Shown: positions 7,861 through 17,141, counted from the first letter of the stretch. The stretch: DNA of 55,129 nucleotides from Flavipsychrobacter sp. (GCA_016786565.1 JAEUVY010000034.1:1-55129); one strand, 5' to 3'. Program-made: numbers and translations. Notes: a model not told the origin generated them from the sequence alone.

Positions 7861-10314
7861 CTACTTACCAACGCTCAGCATATTCATCAGTAACCTGATG
7901 GCACCTTTGTTACCCGCCGGCAATTGTCGCGAGAACGACAGGCTTGTGTACATGTAATGACCCGAACCGGTCTTTGCATACAACACGCTGCTTTCCAATG
8001 ACTGTTCACCTGCATCGTTCATAGAGAATAAGGTGGTATAGTTTTTGTCCCAGTTTACGGGGAAGTACAACCCACGCTCCTGCACCCAGTCTGCCATATC
8101 AGCCTGGGTTATTTCATTCGGATAATGTAACAAACGGTGGTCTGGTGCTGTAAATGTAACCGCGGCATCCTCCTCAGTCACCCGTTTTGCCGACAGGTTA
8201 AATGGATACGGTCCCAGCTTGCTGGTCGACATATCCTGTAGCGTGTTGTACTGCATCACCAGCGTCCCGCCTTCCGATGCATACTGTAGCAACACCGGCA
8301 TCCACTGAGCCATCTTCTTCTCAGCATTCACGGCCCTGATGCCGGTTATGATCGCGTCATACTTCTTCAGGCCCGCTGCAGAAACAAGATCACTTTCCTT
8401 CAACACATCAACCTCCAGTCCTGCCTGACGCAACACGTCGGGTACCAGATCGCCGGCTCCCTGCACATAACCTATACGCTTGGCGGTACACTTCCAGTTG
8501 GGCACCAGCACCCTGGCTATACTACGGGTAAAATACTGCAATGCGGGCAGGTGGTCATACTGTATCACATGCTGCTCCTGAACCTCGGGCACAGCCGTCT
8601 GCGGCACTATCATAAAGTCCTTCAGCTCGGTGGTCGTAGGTTTGAAAACGATAGGGATGACGGTATCAACTCCCTTCTTGAACATGGGCACATAAATGTC
8701 TTTAACTGCCTCCCTCGTCAGGCTCGACACCACGCGCACACTCATATTGGGCAGGTCCTTATTGGCCTTCAGCCGCAGATCAGCATGTACCGTTCCATCT
8801 GCCTCCGCAAACAACAGTTTGTTGGTAAACGATGCCACCATATCAGGCACTATGCGCACTTGCTCCACCACATCGCCCTTTACAGGGTCCAGCTTCTTGA
8901 ACGACAATGGCACAGGCACCTGAAAAGGCTGCCCACCGATATTCAACTTCACCGTAGCCAGCAACCGGTTCACCGATTCCGGCAACCCGGCTGTAGTATC
9001 AGCAGGCATATAGTATATAGCATTCCCGCTCGTAAACTGCAGCCAGTAGGGTTGTGTCAGCGGTATTCCTGCCGGGATTGTTATTTTTTGCTCAAAGGTC
9101 AGCAAGGTATCCCTGCTCATCACCAGGCTCATTGCGGTATCTCCGCTTCCGGCCCAGCTTATCCCTTCCATCTTCACTCCAGGTGCCCTTGCTATCACGC
9201 GAAGGGTAAAAGGCAACACCTCGCCCCTCGCTGCTTCAGCCTGCTTGCTATACAGTTCGGCCATAACACCTGCGCAGTGCAGTATCACTTCGTCTATTTC
9301 TTTCAACTTCTGTCCGCGCCAGTGCACGTCCTTCACCTCAGTTATCATCTTCCTCACGGCCACCAACGCAGGTATACTCGCTTCAGGCTTTCTGAAGTCG
9401 AACTTGCTCAGTATCGCATCCAGCTCCTTACCTATGTCCGGGCGGCCCACCCTATTCCACGTAATGTCTATACCGTCAAAGATCGACTTGGTGAAAGGTT
9501 CACCCGCCACCAGTTTGAAATACTCTGTCTGCAACCCCGGCACGCTGGGGGTACCCGCACCCTGACTCTTGTGTACGCTCCTGCTCTGCCCGGCCAACTC
9601 ACCTACACCCATGCCCAGCGATGGCACATACTGCCCCACCTGCATCTTGAACTGATCTTCTGACGTAGTGTTCCTGCTGCCGAACCTGAACGAGTTGAAC
9701 AGAAGACGCTTCGGCTGCCATGCCTCATAAAAGCGCAATTGCTCGGTATATTGCCGCGCGTCACCACTCATCTTAAATGCCATCTCTGCAATAATGGCCG
9801 ATGCCGCATGCTGGCCGTGCCCGGCATTGGTATCCGGCGGAAAACGGCAAATGACTACATCTGGCCTGAAGCGACGCATCACCCATATGGCATCATCGGC
9901 CAGCACTTCCTTTGGCCAATGTTTGAATGTCTCTTCATATGTTTTCGAAAAACCGAAATCAACAGCCCGGGTAAAATACTGCTCAGCACCATCCAGTTTG
10001 CGGGCTTCTATCAGTTCATGGGTCCTTATCAGTCCCAGCGCCTCGCCCTGCTCGGTACCCAGCAGGTTCTGGCCACCATCGCCCCTCGTCAGCGACAGAT
10101 ACCCTGTTCTTATGTGCTGGTCATTCACCATATAGGCAAGAAAACGGGTATTCTCATCATCGGGATGGGCAGCTACATAAAGCACATTCACCAGATTCCG
10201 CAACCTGGCTATCTCGTGATAGATAGTACCCGATGATGCCGGCCTCACCTGCTGCGCATTGGCAGCAACAGCAGTCACAAAAAATACACACAACAAAAAC
10301 AACCTTCTGACCAT
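7861..10314 (-). CDS. exported PIG-L (LmbE-like) deacetylase family protein
   Basis: 817-residue secreted protein with a signal peptide ending at VAANA. The PIG-L zinc hydrolase domain spans about 38-270, with the metal-binding/catalytic motif AHPDDE (49-54) and a distal GHGQH histidine pair as further ligands. PIG-L enzymes remove N-acetyl groups from sugars. The middle (300-590) is strand-rich and Ig-like. Residues about 615-720 (DVLKESDL ... YDAIITGIRAV ... GGTLVMQYNT) resemble a class I glutamine amidotransferase/ThuA-like sugar-binding fold without a visible catalytic triad. This large multi-domain form occurs in Bacteroidota. An amino-sugar deacetylase is likely; the substrate is unknown. 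Confidence 0.87.
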   Translation of the reverse strand: MVRRLFLLCVFFVTAVAANAQQVRPASSGTIYHEIARLRNLVNVLYVAAHPDDENTRFLAYMVNDQHIRTGYLSLTRGDGGQNLLGTEQGEALGLIRTHELIEARKLDGAEQYFTRAVDFGFSKTYEETFKHWPKEVLADDAIWVMRRFRPDVVICRFPPDTNAGHGQHAASAIIAEMAFKMSGDARQYTEQLRFYEAWQPKRLLFNSFRFGSRNTTSEDQFKMQVGQYVPSLGMGVGELAGQSRSVHKSQGAGTPSVPGLQTEYFKLVAGEPFTKSIFDGIDITWNRVGRPDIGKELDAILSKFDFRKPEASIPALVAVRKMITEVKDVHWRGQKLKEIDEVILHCAGVMAELYSKQAEAARGEVLPFTLRVIARAPGVKMEGISWAGSGDTAMSLVMSRDTLLTFEQKITIPAGIPLTQPYWLQFTSGNAIYYMPADTTAGLPESVNRLLATVKLNIGGQPFQVPVPLSFKKLDPVKGDVVEQVRIVPDMVASFTNKLLFAEADGTVHADLRLKANKDLPNMSVRVVSSLTREAVKDIYVPMFKKGVDTVIPIVFKPTTTELKDFMIVPQTAVPEVQEQHVIQYDHLPALQYFTRSIARVLVPNWKCTAKRIGYVQGAGDLVPDVLRQAGLEVDVLKESDLVSAAGLKKYDAIITGIRAVNAEKKMAQWMPVLLQYASEGGTLVMQYNTLQDMSTSKLGPYPFNLSAKRVTEEDAAVTFTAPDHRLLHYPNEITQADMADWVQERGLYFPVNWDKNYTTLFSMNDAGEQSLESSVLYAKTGSGHYMYTSLSFSRQLPAGNKGAIRLLMNMLSVGK

Positions 10315-10500
10315 ATAAAAGTAGGGTATTTTAGAGGCATCAAATGTACATACGATTATCGTTACAGTTTGTATCTTGCAGCCGGTTCAGGCCCACTCAA
10401 TGAAAACTACTGTTATTATTGCGTTACCTGTTGTTTCAACCTACCCCTTGTTTGGCGATTCACTTACTAACTTTTACTTTTAGAGGAACATTTACAGCGA

Positions 10501-12339
10501 ATGTGCGGAATAGCAGGGTTTATAGGCCGTAACAAAGAACAAGGCCTTGATTATTGCAGGAATGCCGGGGTGCTCATCATGCACCGTGGCCCCGACGACA
10601 GTGGCATACTCAACCTCGATGAGGTGACACTGCTCCACCGCCGCCTCTCCATTCTCGAATTATCTGAATTGGGCCACCAACCCATGACCTCGTCTTGCGG
10701 GCGATATACTATTGTGTTCAACGGCGAGATATATAACCACCTGGAACTCAGAGCCAAATTCCTGCCCAACCATCCGTTTCGTGGTCATTCCGACACCGAA
10801 ACCATCATAGAGCTGTTCCGCATCATGCAGGAAAAAATGCTCGCCGAGATGGTGGGTATGTGGGCCATCATTCTTTGGGACCATCAATCAAAAAAAGCAT
10901 TCGTCAGCCGCGACCGTTATGGCCAGAAACCTTTGTACGTTCGTCGCCGCAACGACGCCTGGCTGCTTGCAAGCGAGGTAAAACCGCTGCTGGATGCAAC
11001 TGAAAAACCCGCGGCAGACCCCACGGCTATTGTAGAATACCTGGCCCTGGGCAACTATGGCCACCTTGGCGCGCATACGTTCTTCCGCGATGTGAAACAC
11101 TTCCCGCAAGGCTGCTATGCTTGGATCAGCCCCGGCCAGACCGACCTTTCGCCCGCCAAATACTGGGAACTGCCCGATGTACCGGCCGCTGCCAAACGTC
11201 CTTTTGACGAGAACGCTCGCAAACAACTGCACGATGCAATTGTTGAGGGAGTTTTATCACAAACACTGGCCGATGTACCTGTAGGTATCACCCTTTCAGG
11301 TGGTATCGACTCCTCAATCGTAGCGGGTATCCTTGGCAAACACTACAACAAAGAGATTCACATTTTCACCGCACAGGCTCCAGGCAGCCGGTTCGATGAA
11401 TCTAAATACGTGGATGCGGTAATAGCTGCCAATAAGAATGGCAACTTCATTGTGCACCGCAAAGACCTTCGCGAACTATCCATCAAAGACGACCTCACCG
11501 GATACATCAGGATACAGGAAGAACCCTTCGGCGATCCCTCTATCATAGCCCACGGCTTCCTGATGAACATGGCTGCCGAGGCCGGCATCAAAGTTGTGCT
11601 GAACGGCCAGGGTGCCGACGAGATATTCTTCGGTTACAACAACATGGCGCAGGCCATTCTGCTGCAACAGCTCAAGACACTTCGTTTTGGCAGGTTCTAC
11701 GAAAACCTGAATAAAATGAAGCTGGGCAAGACCTATATGATGCGGACCATGCTCAAGTCGCTGCTGCCATCGGTAGAGACCAGCATGCGCACCAACTCAC
11801 GCATCAAACGCCGCGACATCATCGACAGTTCGCTGCTGCAAGGCGTAGACAATAGTCTGGTATCCTTACACGATTACAACAAACCTTACGACGTATTGCT
11901 GGAAAGCATTTACGGACTCCACATACCACACCTCGTTCACTACGACGACCGCAACGGTATGGCCAATAGTCTTGAGGGCCGTATGCCATTCCTCGATCAC
12001 CGTATTGCTGAATTTGTGGCCACCATCCGCCCTCAGGACTTCCTGAAGCATGGCCTGCGCAAGTATATGCTACGCGAATCGTGTCGCGAATATCTGCCGG
12101 ATATCATTTATAACCGCACCGACAAGATAGGCTTCTACACACCGCTGATCGATGCCATCTACCGCGATGCCAAATGGGTGGAAGGCAACCTCACTGCACG
12201 CACATTACTGGCGCATGGTCAGCGCGACCTTCTCATTGGTAAGATGAACGCAAAGGTATTAACCACACCCGACGCGCTGCAGATATGGCGCGCCATGTCC
12301 GTGAACATCTGGATGGACCAGTTCAATATAGCCGGATAA
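10501..12339 (+). CDS. asnB: asparagine synthase (glutamine-hydrolysing)
   Basis: 612-residue two-domain enzyme converting aspartate, glutamine and ATP to asparagine and glutamate. The N-terminal class II amidotransferase domain starts MCGIAGF, with C2 as nucleophile and the RGPDDSG, HRRLSI and FNGEIYN motifs. The synthetase domain carries the PP-loop SGGIDSS near residue 265 and the family motif EGRMPFLDHR. In Bacteroidota such proteins also occur in exopolysaccharide clusters, but no such neighbours are here, so a biosynthetic role is most likely. The ATG is fixed because C2 must follow the processed methionine. Confidence 0.93.
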   Translation: MCGIAGFIGRNKEQGLDYCRNAGVLIMHRGPDDSGILNLDEVTLLHRRLSILELSELGHQPMTSSCGRYTIVFNGEIYNHLELRAKFLPNHPFRGHSDTETIIELFRIMQEKMLAEMVGMWAIILWDHQSKKAFVSRDRYGQKPLYVRRRNDAWLLASEVKPLLDATEKPAADPTAIVEYLALGNYGHLGAHTFFRDVKHFPQGCYAWISPGQTDLSPAKYWELPDVPAAAKRPFDENARKQLHDAIVEGVLSQTLADVPVGITLSGGIDSSIVAGILGKHYNKEIHIFTAQAPGSRFDESKYVDAVIAANKNGNFIVHRKDLRELSIKDDLTGYIRIQEEPFGDPSIIAHGFLMNMAAEAGIKVVLNGQGADEIFFGYNNMAQAILLQQLKTLRFGRFYENLNKMKLGKTYMMRTMLKSLLPSVETSMRTNSRIKRRDIIDSSLLQGVDNSLVSLHDYNKPYDVLLESIYGLHIPHLVHYDDRNGMANSLEGRMPFLDHRIAEFVATIRPQDFLKHGLRKYMLRESCREYLPDIIYNRTDKIGFYTPLIDAIYRDAKWVEGNLTARTLLAHGQRDLLIGKMNAKVLTTPDALQIWRAMSVNIWMDQFNIAG

Positions 12340-12361
12340 GGGAAGACCATCCGGCCCTCCC

Positions 12362-13285
12362 CTACCAGTTACTATTACCTTTCTGGAATTCTTTTGGCTT
12401 CACCACTGTGAATACCCTCGAGATATTGAACCCGAAGTGTACGTGACCTTTCTCCCACGTATCCGTCGTCTGATTGACAAAGATGCGCTCATTCATACCC
12501 ACCGAGTTGGTGAAGAACAACTGGAACACGTGCCCCCCTGTTTCTATATCGCAACCCAACGATAGTGAATTATACGTCTTCGCGCCAAAGTTCAGCATAT
12601 CGGCATTATTCATGCGGTAGTAATACTCAGCCGTTATTGCCACACGTTTACTCACCTTCATGCGGCCACCCACACCCAGCGCAAACGTATTGTTCGACCA
12701 TGCCGAACTGTCCACCAGATTCTGATGCACCAGTGTAGGCATCAACTGCAACGACAGATTACTGTTGAACTTACGCGCGATCAGCAACTGATGGGCATAC
12801 GCCAGCCTGTGGCTAAAGTAATACTCCATACCCGGAGGCAGCACCGGTGCCTTGTCGCCTACCGCACTCATACCTGCAAAGTAGGATACCGTCACCGGGT
12901 TACCATTGGTCTGTTGTGCCAGCAGCTTCGCCTTCAGAAAGGCGTCGTTCGACTTATACAACGTGCTATGACCCAGCCCCACCATCAGCCACTTCGTCAC
13001 GCCATAGTCCAGCCCTATCCTTGTGGTGGCATTATCAAAACCGAAGAAGTTGTCAACCCCGTCGCTGACACGGCCAAAACGGTGCAGGATACGAAAGTCC
13101 AGCACGCCCGCAGCCAGGTTCTCCACCGTGCTGCTGTTTATGATACGCGTGGCCTTGAACGTATTGGTCACCGCTTCTTTCTTGTCAGACTTATCGTCCA
13201 GTTCCTCCAGCAACTTGTCGGCCTGTGCCGATGATACCGTGGCCGCAGAGGCAAACAAGGCACTCAACAGGAGAGTTCTAAGCAT
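12362..13285 (-). CDS. DUF5777 family outer-membrane beta-barrel protein
   Basis: 307 residues with a signal peptide (LLSALFASAATVSSAQA), a short charged linker (LLEELDDKSDKKE), then alternating amphipathic strands typical of an outer-membrane barrel. The N-terminal part (FKATRIINSSTVENLAAGVLDF, ILHRFGRVSDG, FFGFDNATTRIGLDYG) is characteristic of DUF5777. It is the last gene of a minus-strand set (OB-fold protein, haem-binding lipoprotein, YceI, DUF5777) spaced 28-45 nt apart. Its role is unknown; the context suggests envelope redox or lipid-carrier work. Confidence 0.85.
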   Translation of the reverse strand: MLRTLLLSALFASAATVSSAQADKLLEELDDKSDKKEAVTNTFKATRIINSSTVENLAAGVLDFRILHRFGRVSDGVDNFFGFDNATTRIGLDYGVTKWLMVGLGHSTLYKSNDAFLKAKLLAQQTNGNPVTVSYFAGMSAVGDKAPVLPPGMEYYFSHRLAYAHQLLIARKFNSNLSLQLMPTLVHQNLVDSSAWSNNTFALGVGGRMKVSKRVAITAEYYYRMNNADMLNFGAKTYNSLSLGCDIETGGHVFQLFFTNSVGMNERIFVNQTTDTWEKGHVHFGFNISRVFTVVKPKEFQKGNSNW

Positions 13286-13314
13286 TGTATTGATAGTTAA
13301 GTTTTGGTAGAATT

Positions 13315-13869
13315 CTATTTCTGATTCAGCACGCCCTCCATCGATATCATGGCTTCCTTAGCCAGCTTGTCGGCCACCATGCCCGGCACGCTTATCTTGT
13401 AGTCGCCCAGCTTCACGGCAAACTTCGCCTTCAGCGTCACTGTATTGCCCTTCACTACTACAGTGCCCGGCACATTTACATCATTGCTCACACCATGAAT
13501 GGTAAGCTTTCCCGCAACAGTCGTCTGGTAGCTGCCGTCCTTAGTAAAGTTCACCGCGTCAAGGCTGCCTATCTTACCCTTGAAGTCCGACTTAGGATAC
13601 TTGTCGCTCTCCATGTAGTTCTCATTGAAGTGGTCCTGCATCAGCGCCTTCTCAAACTTAAAGCTCTTCACAGGCACCTGAAATACTACATCTCCCGTCT
13701 TCGCATCCAGAATAGAGGCCACCTCGTTGTTCACCGCGGTGATATCCTCCGGAGATCCTTTCGAGGTAGCATCAAATGTGATACGCGCCGTACGCGTCAT
13801 GTACTTCTGCGCAAACAGCGCTGTCGATCCCGCAGCCAGTATTGCAGCGGTCAGTATGAACTTCTTCAT
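13315..13869 (-). CDS. YceI family periplasmic protein
   Basis: 184 residues: a signal peptide (ending ALFAQ) and a single YceI domain, a lipocalin-like barrel that binds isoprenoids such as polyprenyl pyrophosphates or quinone precursors in characterised members. Recognisable strands include RITFDAT, DVVFQVPVKSFKFEKALMQ, FNENYMESDKYP, and TIHGVSNDVNVPG. It is the third gene of the four-gene envelope set. The ligand in this organism is unknown. Confidence 0.92.
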   Translation of the reverse strand: MKKFILTAAILAAGSTALFAQKYMTRTARITFDATSKGSPEDITAVNNEVASILDAKTGDVVFQVPVKSFKFEKALMQDHFNENYMESDKYPKSDFKGKIGSLDAVNFTKDGSYQTTVAGKLTIHGVSNDVNVPGTVVVKGNTVTLKAKFAVKLGDYKISVPGMVADKLAKEAMISMEGVLNQK

Positions 13870-13914
13870 TGTTGTATTGTTTGTTATTTCGATTATTGGT
13901 TTATGGTTGTTGTG

Positions 13915-14286
13915 TTAGTTGTTCAGTGCCCCCTGGTTCACCCAACGAGTGATCCTGTTGATCTCGCAGCTCGATAGCTTTGGCATGTTCTTGGGCATGG
14001 CGCTGAAGCCCGGCGTCCAGTTGATGGTGCCCAGCAGCTTACCTGCCGTCACAGATGCCACAGTTCCCGCATGCGTGCTGAAGTTATATCCCGCGGCAGA
14101 TGTAGCCGCATCGTGGCAGCCCGCCGTGGCGCACTTCGCGTCTATTATCGGCTTCACAGTTGCCGCATAGGTCACCGTGGTAGTGTCGCATACCACCGCG
14201 CCCGTTGGGTAAAGCTTGTCATACTTGTCGTTATAGCAGCCCGCCATCACTACCAGTGCGCCGGCCATTACTATCAGTTTCTTCAT
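13915..14286 (-). CDS. haem-binding cytochrome c-like lipoprotein
   Basis: 123-residue lipoprotein: the signal sequence ends in the lipobox MAGC. A single haem site appears as KCATAGCHD, a CX4CH spacing rather than CXXCH, followed by MPKNMPKLSSCEINRITRWVNQGA, where a methionine may be the distal haem ligand. This form of small cytochrome domain is common in Bacteroidota lipoproteins. It would face the periplasm and pass electrons. It lies between the OB-fold gene and yceI in one transcription direction. The haem attachment is inferred from the motif alone. Confidence 0.8.
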   Translation of the reverse strand: MKKLIVMAGALVVMAGCYNDKYDKLYPTGAVVCDTTTVTYAATVKPIIDAKCATAGCHDAATSAAGYNFSTHAGTVASVTAGKLLGTINWTPGFSAMPKNMPKLSSCEINRITRWVNQGALNN

Positions 14287-14314
14287 ATCGTTGTGTGTTG
14301 TGTTGATAAGGTGA

Positions 14315-14716
14315 TCATTGTGTTACGATACAATCCGTGAGCGATACCCCCGTTATGCCGCTGCCCGAGCAGAACCCCTTCAGCGTCACCTGCTGCCCCT
14401 TGGCCACCTGCACCCCCTTGTCGCGCAGCGTGCACTGTATGTCGGCATCAGGGTCGCCGGTCGTCAATATCACCATCAGTCCGCCGTCCTGATTGGTCTC
14501 GGTGCTGCCCACCGTGCCGCTCACCTCTATCACCTGATTCAGGTACAGCGAATCGGCAGCACGTTCGTTGGCGCTATAAGCCTTCGCCAGATCGGCAGCG
14601 GCTATGTTGATGCCCTTCTTGTCGTCAACCGTTTCAGGCTTCTTGTTGAACAGGTAAATGCCTGTACCTACACCTATAAGGCCCAGAGACAAGACTATCA
14701 GAATGATCTTTTTCAT
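14315..14716 (-). CDS. membrane-anchored OB-fold protein (tRNA_anti-like)
   Basis: 133 residues: an N-terminal membrane anchor (IILIVLSLGLIGVGTGIYLF), then a ~100-residue OB-like domain with DLAKAYSANERAADSLYLNQVIEVSGTV and VTLKGFCSGSG. This corresponds to the tRNA_anti-like family of exported or anchored OB-folds. Two cysteines (QCTLRD and GFCSGSG) are present. It is the first gene of the DUF5777/YceI/cytochrome set, with its own -7 box. Nucleic acid binding should not be assumed, since the domain faces the periplasm. Confidence 0.75.
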   Translation of the reverse strand: MKKIILIVLSLGLIGVGTGIYLFNKKPETVDDKKGINIAAADLAKAYSANERAADSLYLNQVIEVSGTVGSTETNQDGGLMVILTTGDPDADIQCTLRDKGVQVAKGQQVTLKGFCSGSGITGVSLTDCIVTQ

Positions 14717-14740
14717 TACCGCGAGGATTTATCAGTTATA

Positions 14741-14748
14741 CAAATGTA
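14741..14748 (-). promoter_or_regulatory. -7 box of the envelope cluster
   Basis: TACATTTG on the minus strand, 25 nt upstream of the OB-fold gene start, in the short gap after the thioesterase gene. It would drive all four downstream genes. No clear -33 TTG. Confidence 0.5.
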
Positions 14749-14761
14749 GGGAAATGCAATC

Positions 14762-15196
14762 TCATTCCGTCGTTTCGTTCTCGTCGGCACATACCGGCTT
14801 CGCAGTGCGGTAGCCCGTTCCTTTGAACGATGCCACCAACTCGTTCTGCTCATTCGTCAGCAGGATGTCGTAAAAACCCGTCCTGTTGCCCGAGTGCAGC
14901 TCCTTCGACTCCACCGTTATCACCTCGCCCGCCTTCGCTGCCTTTATGAAACTTATGGAAGCATCCAGCGCCACCGTAAGCCTGCCCTGACCATTGCATG
15001 CAAACGCAAACGCGCTATCTGCCGCCGAGAACAACACACCACCATGCACTATCCCGAACCCGTTCAGCATCTCTTCTCTAATAGTGAAGTGCAGCCTGCA
15101 ATACCCTACCCTGTACTCATCAATAATGATGCCAAGCCAACGGCTGTAGTGGTCCTTGTCCAGCATGGCTGCAAGCACCTTCTGTTCTGCTCCCAT
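14762..15196 (-). CDS. PaaI family hotdog-fold acyl-CoA thioesterase
   Basis: 144-residue cytosolic enzyme with a single 4HBT/hotdog domain. The signature NGFGIVHGGVLFSAADSAFAFACN matches PaaI-type thioesterases, in which the asparagine, HGG and the downstream aspartate form the active site. PaaI clears aromatic acyl-CoA such as hydroxyphenylacetyl-CoA, but no phenylacetate genes lie nearby, so the substrate is open. A TATATTTG box lies only 5 nt upstream of the ATG, which suggests a leaderless or near-leaderless mRNA. Confidence 0.88.
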   Translation of the reverse strand: MGAEQKVLAAMLDKDHYSRWLGIIIDEYRVGYCRLHFTIREEMLNGFGIVHGGVLFSAADSAFAFACNGQGRLTVALDASISFIKAAKAGEVITVESKELHSGNRTGFYDILLTNEQNELVASFKGTGYRTAKPVCADENETTE

Positions 15197-15200
15197 TACT

Positions 15201-15208
15201 CAAATATA
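15201..15208 (-). promoter_or_regulatory. -7 box of the thioesterase gene
   Basis: TATATTTG on the minus strand immediately before the start codon region; transcription would begin almost at the ATG. Confidence 0.5.
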
Positions 15209-15273
15209 CTAACCCCTGCAGTATGCTTGTTGGTAAAACACCGTTAAATGATGGTTGCCGGCCGGTCTAAATC

Positions 15274-15411
15274 AAAAAGAGCGTGTTAATACACGCTCCC
15301 TTTTTTTTCATTTCAGTTCTTGATTAGAAAAAGAAGAACCATTTACCCCTTGTTGAAACGAAACTCTTCAGATATGTTTATCGCCTTTGTTTGGCTTTCT
15401 TTCATCGTTTG
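15274..15411 (-). ncRNA. candidate small RNA with terminator and internal short ORFs
   Basis: In the 456-nt gap 15197-15652, the minus strand has a TATATTTG -7 box at 15417-15424 and, about 120 nt downstream, an 8-bp hairpin (gagcgtgt at 15279-15286 pairing with 15291-15298). A T-run follows the hairpin on the minus strand, and a longer T-run follows on the plus strand. A 20-codon ORF (15343-15405, MKESQTKAINISEEFRFNKG) starts about 6 nt after the predicted transcription start, and a 9-codon ORF follows it. It may be a small RNA or a short peptide transcript. No known RNA family was recognised. The rest of the gap is AT-rich. Confidence 0.45.
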
Positions 15412-15618
15412 TGACACAAATATAAACACAATTCCGAAATCTTAACCACCAATTAACAAAATTTTTTCACACCCCATGTCCGTCTTTCAGCCCCATTTAT
15501 ACACCGGCAGTTAATATAAACGCGCCCATATGCTGTATATTATCCTGTGTGCCAATGGTTTAACATTTCCTACACAGTCCCCGCTGACTTCCGTCATCTT
15601 ATACGGCACCCCAGACAC

Positions 15619-15626
15619 TACCTTTG
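15619..15626 (+). promoter_or_regulatory. -7 box of the lipoprotein and beta-barrel pair
   Basis: TACCTTTG (followed by C), the most common Bacteroidota -7 form, 26 nt upstream of the lipoprotein start. No TTG at the expected -33 distance. Confidence 0.55.
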
Positions 15627-15652
15627 CGCCACATTAAAAAATCGTTAACCTT

Positions 15653-16159
15653 ATGAAAAAGACCAACATCCTCTCAACAGCAGCCGTTCTTTCTGCAATG
15701 GCACTCACAGTTTCCTGCTCCAAGAGCAAAGACACCAACATCGACCAGACAGCGTCGCTTACCAAGGCTACCATCACAGGTCGCATCACTGCAAAGACAG
15801 TAGATACAGCTGGCGCGGCAGTGATGCAGTACGCACCTGCTGGTACCATCATCCAGGCGTGGGTAGATACTAAAGACTACGTCCTTGGCCAAACCGACAC
15901 CAACACTGTGTACGCCAAGAAGTACTTCACTGCTACTTCCGATGCCAATGGCTACTACACACTTGATATCTCTGTGTCTTCTTACAGCCCTGCTCAGGTA
16001 CACATCGTTCCTTCAGACTTCGAATTCAACGTATTGAAGAAGAACGACCTCACTACTCCTGCCACCCTCTATACCGACAGGAAGGTGTTCCATGCCAACG
16101 GTTCTGCGCATACACTGCATGCAGGTCAGAAGCTGATCAACGACATCAACTTCAACTAA
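15653..16159 (+). CDS. surface or periplasmic lipoprotein with a carboxypeptidase-regulatory-like fold
   Basis: 168 residues with a lipoprotein signal ending in LTVSC. The mature part reads like one Ig-like, transthyretin-type domain: ATITGRITAKTVDT near the start, then TSDANGYYTLDISVSS, the usual TDxxGxY turn of carboxypeptidase regulatory-like domains. The function is unknown. It is followed 38 nt later by a beta-barrel gene, and the pair ends at a strong terminator, so they are likely one transcription unit. Confidence 0.75.
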   Translation: MKKTNILSTAAVLSAMALTVSCSKSKDTNIDQTASLTKATITGRITAKTVDTAGAAVMQYAPAGTIIQAWVDTKDYVLGQTDTNTVYAKKYFTATSDANGYYTLDISVSSYSPAQVHIVPSDFEFNVLKKNDLTTPATLYTDRKVFHANGSAHTLHAGQKLINDINFN

Positions 16160-16197
16160 TCCCTAACCTATTCCATAACTAAAAACAGATCAGAACA

Positions 16198-17121
16198 ATG
16201 AAACATATCGTTGCAATATGCACTTCTATGCTTTTGGCCGGTAGTGCTGCCTTCGCGCAGACCGAACCCGCCAAGGCTGAAGACCATTCATTCAAGTCCG
16301 TACGCGGCCACGAGGTACTTCCTCAGAAAGGCGAGTGGGCACTGGGCGTTTCCGCTACAGGCTTCCTCGGCTACATGGGCAACCTCATGAACAACACCGC
16401 CGGCAACACCGCGCCTGCTTTCAACACTGCCAACACGGCCAACGCCTTCGCTATCGGCAACCTCGGCGGCTGGGGCATCTCAGGCAAGTACATGAAGACC
16501 GCTACTATGGCCTACCGTGTACGCGTGCTGGCCAACTTCGGTAGCAATACTTACAGCAACTTCGTGGCCAAAAACACCCTTACGCCCGATCCGCTGAACC
16601 CGCAGTTTGTAGAAGACAAGCTCACTATCAACTACTCTACGGTGATGGTAGGTGCAGGCTTCGAGAAACGCCGCGGCAGTGGCCGTGTGCAGGGCATCTA
16701 TGGCGCCGAACTGCTGGCCGGCGTCAACGGTAGCACCCGCGACTTCACTTACGGCAACGGCTTCAGCGCTACCTTCCTGGCTCCTGTATCTACTTCCGAC
16801 TTCGCCTTTGGTACATCAGGTGCCAATGCAGTACGCAAAAGGTTCTCGTCTACAGGCACATCGTTCCTGTTTGGCGCGCGCGCGTTTGCAGGTGTCGAGT
16901 ACTTCATCGCTCCCAAGATATCATTGGGTGGCGAGATCGGCTACACCCTTGGTTTCTCTACCAGCGGCAAGGGCTACGAAACTACCGAGCAGTGGAACGG
17001 CGGTACAGCAGCAGTATCAACTGTTACTACCCCAACCCACAGCAACCGCGTAGGCGTTCGCTCTATGGGACTCGGCTTCGACAACACCAATGCAGCCATC
17101 AACCTGCATTTCTACTTCTAA
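16198..17121 (+). CDS. outer-membrane beta-barrel protein
   Basis: 307 residues with a signal peptide (ending GSAAFAQ). The motif HEVLPQKGEWALGVSATGFLGYMGN followed by repeated glycine-rich amphipathic strands and a C-terminal aromatic FYF indicates an outer-membrane barrel. Asn/Thr/Ala-rich loops (NNTAGNTAPAFNTANTANAF) may be surface-exposed. It is co-directional with the preceding lipoprotein; the pair may form a barrel-plus-lipoprotein complex (inference). Specific function unknown. Confidence 0.75.
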   Translation: MKHIVAICTSMLLAGSAAFAQTEPAKAEDHSFKSVRGHEVLPQKGEWALGVSATGFLGYMGNLMNNTAGNTAPAFNTANTANAFAIGNLGGWGISGKYMKTATMAYRVRVLANFGSNTYSNFVAKNTLTPDPLNPQFVEDKLTINYSTVMVGAGFEKRRGSGRVQGIYGAELLAGVNGSTRDFTYGNGFSATFLAPVSTSDFAFGTSGANAVRKRFSSTGTSFLFGARAFAGVEYFIAPKISLGGEIGYTLGFSTSGKGYETTEQWNGGTAAVSTVTTPTHSNRVGVRSMGLGFDNTNAAINLHFYF

Positions 17122-17141
17122 GCAACAACCATACTACAGAT

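Noticed and set aside
8551..9663. A 370-codon frame antisense to the PIG-L gene
   Set aside because: It lies opposite a gene with clear domains and signal peptide, its translation has no domain pattern, and it is a shadow of the host codon usage.
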